The notes below the pieces were generated by a model. The model worked only from the letters and a program-made list of their open reading frames with translations. It was not told the DNA's origin and made no database searches. 64,000 nt of DNA. It comes from an uncultured Chitinophagaceae bacterium (GTDB taxonomy: Bacteria; Bacteroidota; Bacteroidia; Chitinophagales; Chitinophagaceae). The position numbers were made by a program, and so were the translations under genes. How positions within the stretch are numbered: position 1 is the first letter of the stretch; each line of letters starts with the position of its first letter. The DNA is taken from positions 305,937 through 369,936 of the forward strand of contig CAKZFX010000015.1 of the NCBI GenBank assembly GCA_936908745.1, read 5' to 3'. Positions 60,988 to 64,000 of this stretch are shown here, one piece after another.

Positions 60988-61596
60988 TTGGCTGTAAAGA
61001 TCGCTATCATTGATTTGGGGATGGGCAACCTGTATTCTGTGCACAAAGCATTGCACAAGTACCCGGTTGTTGTCACTTCTGATCCCCATGAAATAAGCAA
61101 AGCTGATAAACTGATCTTGCCTGGCGTAGGCCATTTTGGTAAAGCCATGAAAGCCTTACAGCAAAGTGGTTTACTCGACACATTGAACGAAGCTGTCGTA
61201 CTGACTAAGAAACCCATTTTAGGAATATGCCTCGGTATGCAACTGATGGGGAAACACAGCGCCGAAGGCAACAGCACAGGTTTAGGCTGGTTTGACAGCG
61301 AGATTGTACGTTTTGAAAGCACTCCTCTATTAAAAGTCCCGCACATGGGGTGGAACACATTAGTACGGCAAAAAGAAAGTTTGCTGTTGGAAAACATAGA
61401 ACCGGACACAGAGTTCTATTTTGCTCATTCATATTATTGTAAAAACACATATTCAGGGGAAACCCTTACCATATCAAATTATACCCTATCTTTCAGTTCG
61501 GCTGTTGAAAGGGATAATATTTTCGGGGTACAATTTCACCCGGAAAAAAGCCATAAGCCCGGGTTAAGGCTGTTGGAGAATTTTGCAGCCTTTTAA
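60988..61596 (+). CDS. HisH-like glutamine amidotransferase of a sugar amidination module
   Basis: A 202-residue class I glutaminase. The catalytic Cys81 (GICLGMQLMG) and His184/Glu186 (GVQFHPEKS) are all present, with the N-terminal IDLGMGNLYSVHKAL. The only start that keeps the conserved N-terminus is TTG at 60988; the next ATG (61021) would cut into the GMGN motif. Its product feeds ammonia to the HisF-like protein that follows (12-bp gap). Because a WbpG-type amidotransferase gene follows and no other his genes are near, it most likely serves LPS/sugar amidination, as HisH2 does in Pseudomonas. Confidence 0.88.
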   Translation: MAVKIAIIDLGMGNLYSVHKALHKYPVVVTSDPHEISKADKLILPGVGHFGKAMKALQQSGLLDTLNEAVVLTKKPILGICLGMQLMGKHSAEGNSTGLGWFDSEIVRFESTPLLKVPHMGWNTLVRQKESLLLENIEPDTEFYFAHSYYCKNTYSGETLTISNYTLSFSSAVERDNIFGVQFHPEKSHKPGLRLLENFAAF

Positions 61597-61607
61597 ATTT
61601 GTTATTG

Positions 61608-62372
61608 ATGTTTCGACCGAGGGTGATGCCTGTACTGCTTCTCAAAAACAAAGGGCTGGTAAAATCGATTCGTTTTAAACAGCACAAGTATATCGGCGAC
61701 CCCATCAATGCAGTAAGGATATTTAACGACCTGAAGGCAGACGAACTTGTATTTCTTGACATTGCTGCCAGCCTCGAAAAACGAACGATTGACAAAGATC
61801 TCGTAACCACCATTGGACAACACGCAAACATGCCTTTTGCCGTAGGTGGCGGTATTACCGACTTAGAACAGATCCGGGCGTTGCTGAAAGCCGGTTCTGA
61901 AAAAGTGGTGATCAATACACAAGCTGTATTGCGTCCTGGCTTTATACATGACGCATCGGAAGAATTTGGCTCATCCACAATTATGGTGTGTATGGACATC
62001 CGGAAGAGGGTCTTTGGACGTAAGTGTCCGTGGATTTTGGGAGGTACCAAAGCAGTGAAGTATGATCCTGTTGATTTTGCTCAATTAATGGAGCAAAAAG
62101 GCGCTGGAGAACTTATTGTTCAGTCCATTGACCGCGACGGTAGCATGGATGGCTATGATATTGATTTATTAAAATCAATCAGCGAGGCGGTCAGCATCCC
62201 GGTGGTGGCATTAGGTGGCGCAGGCCAGTTGTCGCACCTGGAAGAAGCCTATAAAGATGCAAAAGTAAATGCACTGGCTGCCGGCAGCCTGTTCGTTTAT
62301 AAAAATAAAGACCGGGGAGTGCTCATCAATTACCCCGAAAAAAAAGAGATGAACAACCTGACGACCCTTTGA
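61608..62372 (+). CDS. HisF-like ammonia-channel protein of a sugar amidination module
   Basis: The start is at 61608 (MFRPRVMPVLLLKNKGLVKS), 254 residues, a (beta/alpha)8 HisF fold. The first catalytic Asp of true HisF (in IPCLDVxxGRVVKG) is replaced by Leu (MPVLLLKNKGLVKS), while the second Asp is kept (IMVCMDIRKR). FAVGGGI, VQSIDRDGSMDGYD and VALGGAGQLSHLEE are conserved. It therefore probably lost cyclase activity and passes ammonia on from the HisH-like partner to the WbpG-like enzyme (inference supported by HisF2 families). Confidence 0.88.
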   Translation: MFRPRVMPVLLLKNKGLVKSIRFKQHKYIGDPINAVRIFNDLKADELVFLDIAASLEKRTIDKDLVTTIGQHANMPFAVGGGITDLEQIRALLKAGSEKVVINTQAVLRPGFIHDASEEFGSSTIMVCMDIRKRVFGRKCPWILGGTKAVKYDPVDFAQLMEQKGAGELIVQSIDRDGSMDGYDIDLLKSISEAVSIPVVALGGAGQLSHLEEAYKDAKVNALAAGSLFVYKNKDRGVLINYPEKKEMNNLTTL

Positions 62373-62415
62373 TAACCTTGAACCATTAAGTACAACTTGA
62401 AAATGAACCTTATTA

Positions 62416-63534
62416 ATGAGCAGAACTTATCAACAATGCAACTACTGCATAATGGATACGTCCGACAGCGAAATTGTTTTTGATGCAAACGGTCATTGTA
62501 ACCATTGCACAGATTTTTTGGAGTATGGGAAAAAGCATGTGGCAAAAGAAAAGGAAGCAGCTGATTATGCACAACAAATGATCAAAAGGATCAAAGAAGA
62601 AGGAAAGGGTAAAAAATATGATTGTCTCTTAGGCATCAGTGGCGGTGTGGACAGTTGTTATGCCGCTTATATCCTGCAAAAAGCCGGTTTGCGTGTACTG
62701 ACCATGCACATGGACAATGGCTGGGATTCGGATGTTTCGGTCCGCAATATCAAAAACGTAGTGGACAAACTGGGGTTGGATTATGAAAGCTATGTGCTGG
62801 ATTGGGAGACATTCAAAGACCTGCAACTCTCTTTTCTCAAAGCATCTGTTCCGGAGATGGAAACACCCACAGATATTGCTATCTCCGCAGCCTTGCACAA
62901 AGTAGCCGCAAAGAATAATATTAAATATATCATCAGCGGCGGCAACCTGCAAACAGAAGGTATCCTGCCACGCAACTGGCATTATGATGCAAAGGACATG
63001 AAATATTTAAAGGCGGTACACAAACAGTTTGGAACGGCGTCGCTGAAAAATTTCCCGATGTTTGGCTATCGTGAAGAGATTTATTATAAAATGTATCATC
63101 GCATCAGGACCATTTACCTGCTGAATTATTTGCCTTACAGCAAGAAAGATGCAATGAATTTTTTACAGGATAATTTAGGCTGGCAATATTATGGTGGCAA
63201 ACACCATGAATCGATGTATACCAAGTTTGTGCAATCGTATATTCTGCCTGAAAAATTTGATATCGATTACCGGAAAGCCACTTTTTCCACGCAGATATGT
63301 ACGGGCGAAAAAACAAGGGAAGAGGCGCTGGAAAAAATGAAAACACTGCCTTATGATGCAGCCGGTATCGAAGAGGAAAAAAAATATGTGATCCGCAAGC
63401 TGAATATCAGCAACGAAGATTTTGATGCCATCATGGCCGATACTCCTAAAACACACGAAGATTATCCCAATAATAAAAAATGGCTGGAGTTTTTATACCG
63501 GATGTATAAAAAATTATATCCCAAAAAATTCTAA
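62416..63534 (+). CDS. N-acetyl sugar amidotransferase, WbpG/PseA-type
   Basis: A 372-residue ATP pyrophosphatase-fold enzyme that converts a sugar acetamido group to an acetamidino group, as in some O-antigens and in pseudaminic or legionaminic acid derivatives. The N-terminal Cys motifs CNYC (8-11) and CNHC (28-31) suggest a zinc site, and the PP-loop SGGVDS is at 75-80. Further blocks are MHMDNGWDSDVSV, IISGGNLQTEGI and FSTQICTGEKTREEALEKM. It is the third gene after HisH-like and HisF-like genes. The sugar cannot be told: no nucleotide-sugar synthesis genes lie in the window. Confidence 0.9.
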   Translation: MSRTYQQCNYCIMDTSDSEIVFDANGHCNHCTDFLEYGKKHVAKEKEAADYAQQMIKRIKEEGKGKKYDCLLGISGGVDSCYAAYILQKAGLRVLTMHMDNGWDSDVSVRNIKNVVDKLGLDYESYVLDWETFKDLQLSFLKASVPEMETPTDIAISAALHKVAAKNNIKYIISGGNLQTEGILPRNWHYDAKDMKYLKAVHKQFGTASLKNFPMFGYREEIYYKMYHRIRTIYLLNYLPYSKKDAMNFLQDNLGWQYYGGKHHESMYTKFVQSYILPEKFDIDYRKATFSTQICTGEKTREEALEKMKTLPYDAAGIEEEKKYVIRKLNISNEDFDAIMADTPKTHEDYPNNKKWLEFLYRMYKKLYPKKF

Positions 63535-63537
63535 ATA

Positions 63538-64000
63538 TTAAAGCTTGTGAATGCCCGTTTTCACAGCATATAAAGCCAGCGCCACACGGGTCTTGACACC
63601 CAGTTTTTCAAACAGGTTGTCGCGATAGCTTTCCACCGTGCGGGGGCTGCAAAACATTTTTTCACCGATCTCTTTATAGGTAAGTTCGGTACAGGCGTGC
63701 TGCAAAAATTCTTTTTCTCTTTCCGTCAGCACAATCTCTTCTGCTTTCTGATCATTGTGGATGGCAAGATTGCTGAGCATACGGCTGGTAGCCCAATCGG
63801 GATAGTAAAAACCTTTGCTGACCAGCGCAGCCAGTGCTTTCTCCAGTTCGGCCGGGTGCACATTTTTTTGCAAATAGCTTTTTGCACCGTTCTTGATCAT
63901 TTTCATCAATGATTCATCGTCCGATTGCATCGTCAATGCCATTACTAACACTGAAGGATGATTTTTGCGGAGCCAGGCTGCTGTTTCAAAACAGATCGGA
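63538..64000 (-). CDS. NarL/FixJ-family response regulator, N-terminus outside window
   Basis: The reading frame is open to the right edge. Visible residues begin ICFETAAWLRKNHPSVLVMA, continuing through the receiver's Thr/Ser and Lys region (GAKSYLQKNVHPAELEKALA) to the LuxR-type HTH (LTEREKEFLQHACTELTYKE, then SPRTVESYRDNLFEKLG). The phospho-acceptor Asp lies beyond the edge. The ATG at 63951 is internal, not the start. It converges on the amidotransferase gene with a 3-bp gap. Confidence 0.9.
   Translation of the reverse strand, partial: PICFETAAWLRKNHPSVLVMALTMQSDDESLMKMIKNGAKSYLQKNVHPAELEKALAALVSKGFYYPDWATSRMLSNLAIHNDQKAEEIVLTEREKEFLQHACTELTYKEIGEKMFCSPRTVESYRDNLFEKLGVKTRVALALYAVKTGIHKL

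Noticed and set aside
60988..62372. HisH and HisF as histidine biosynthesis enzymes
   Set aside because: HisF has lost its first catalytic Asp, and the following gene is a WbpG-type amidotransferase; no other his genes are present.

Overview
The window is a chromosomal segment of a Bacteroidota bacterium, most likely family Chitinophagaceae. The reasons are: promoters of the TTTG / TAnnTTTG type rather than -35/-10, start codons with no clear Shine-Dalgarno sequence, a TonB receptor carrying a carboxypeptidase-D-like N-terminal domain, a split transketolase, a mitochondrial-type citrate synthase, LytTR and NarL two-component systems, and many short dispersed intergenic repeats. No tRNA, rRNA, insertion sequence, prophage or CRISPR array was seen. 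Family names come from motif reading, not from database searches.

Layout. 1-7332: end of dihydroorotase, a short MutS-like protein, an exported M1 peptidase, a membrane protein of unknown function, ComM/YifB, and a Fic protein preceded by an unusual array of 11 helically phased 8-bp sites. 7345-16214: DHFR-like protein, ABC exporter, rhodanese, DUF2721 protein, a TonB receptor with a palindrome on its promoter, thiolase and PyrD. 16466-24790: TerC, then a three-gene leftward cassette (outer-membrane-like protein, class 3 lipase, cholesterol-dependent-cytolysin-like protein) and, divergent from it, a TPR histidine kinase with its NarL regulator. 24783-33656: RsmE, DnaB, citrate synthase, LptF/G permease, Tgt, glycosyltransferase and RsmG. 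33802-41036: a lone NarL regulator flanked by palindromes, exported M1 and M28 peptidases, RsmI, PurS, PssA and an M24 peptidase. 41307-50420: PckA, DUF922 protein, M28 peptidase, a LytT/LytS pair, Dxs, a lipoprotein and an L,D-transpeptidase-like protein. 50765-60959: OsmC, ScpA, MscL, PPK2, EamA transporter, Frr, WecA/MraY-type transferase, transketolase N-terminal half, LolC/E-type permease, RbfA and an MsbA-like exporter. 60988-64000: HisH-like, HisF-like and WbpG-like proteins (a sugar amidination module), then a truncated NarL regulator.

Most of the window is housekeeping. The most interesting part is the pore-forming-protein cassette at 17313-21900: a secreted cytolysin-family protein, a secreted lipase and a beta-barrel-like protein, with gaps below 30 bp, a shared terminator and a divergent two-component system. 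Next come the phased site array before fic, the HisF-like protein that has lost a catalytic Asp inside an amidotransferase module, and repeats that have entered pyrD and rsmE in frame. At least nine families of short repeats fill the intergenic spaces.
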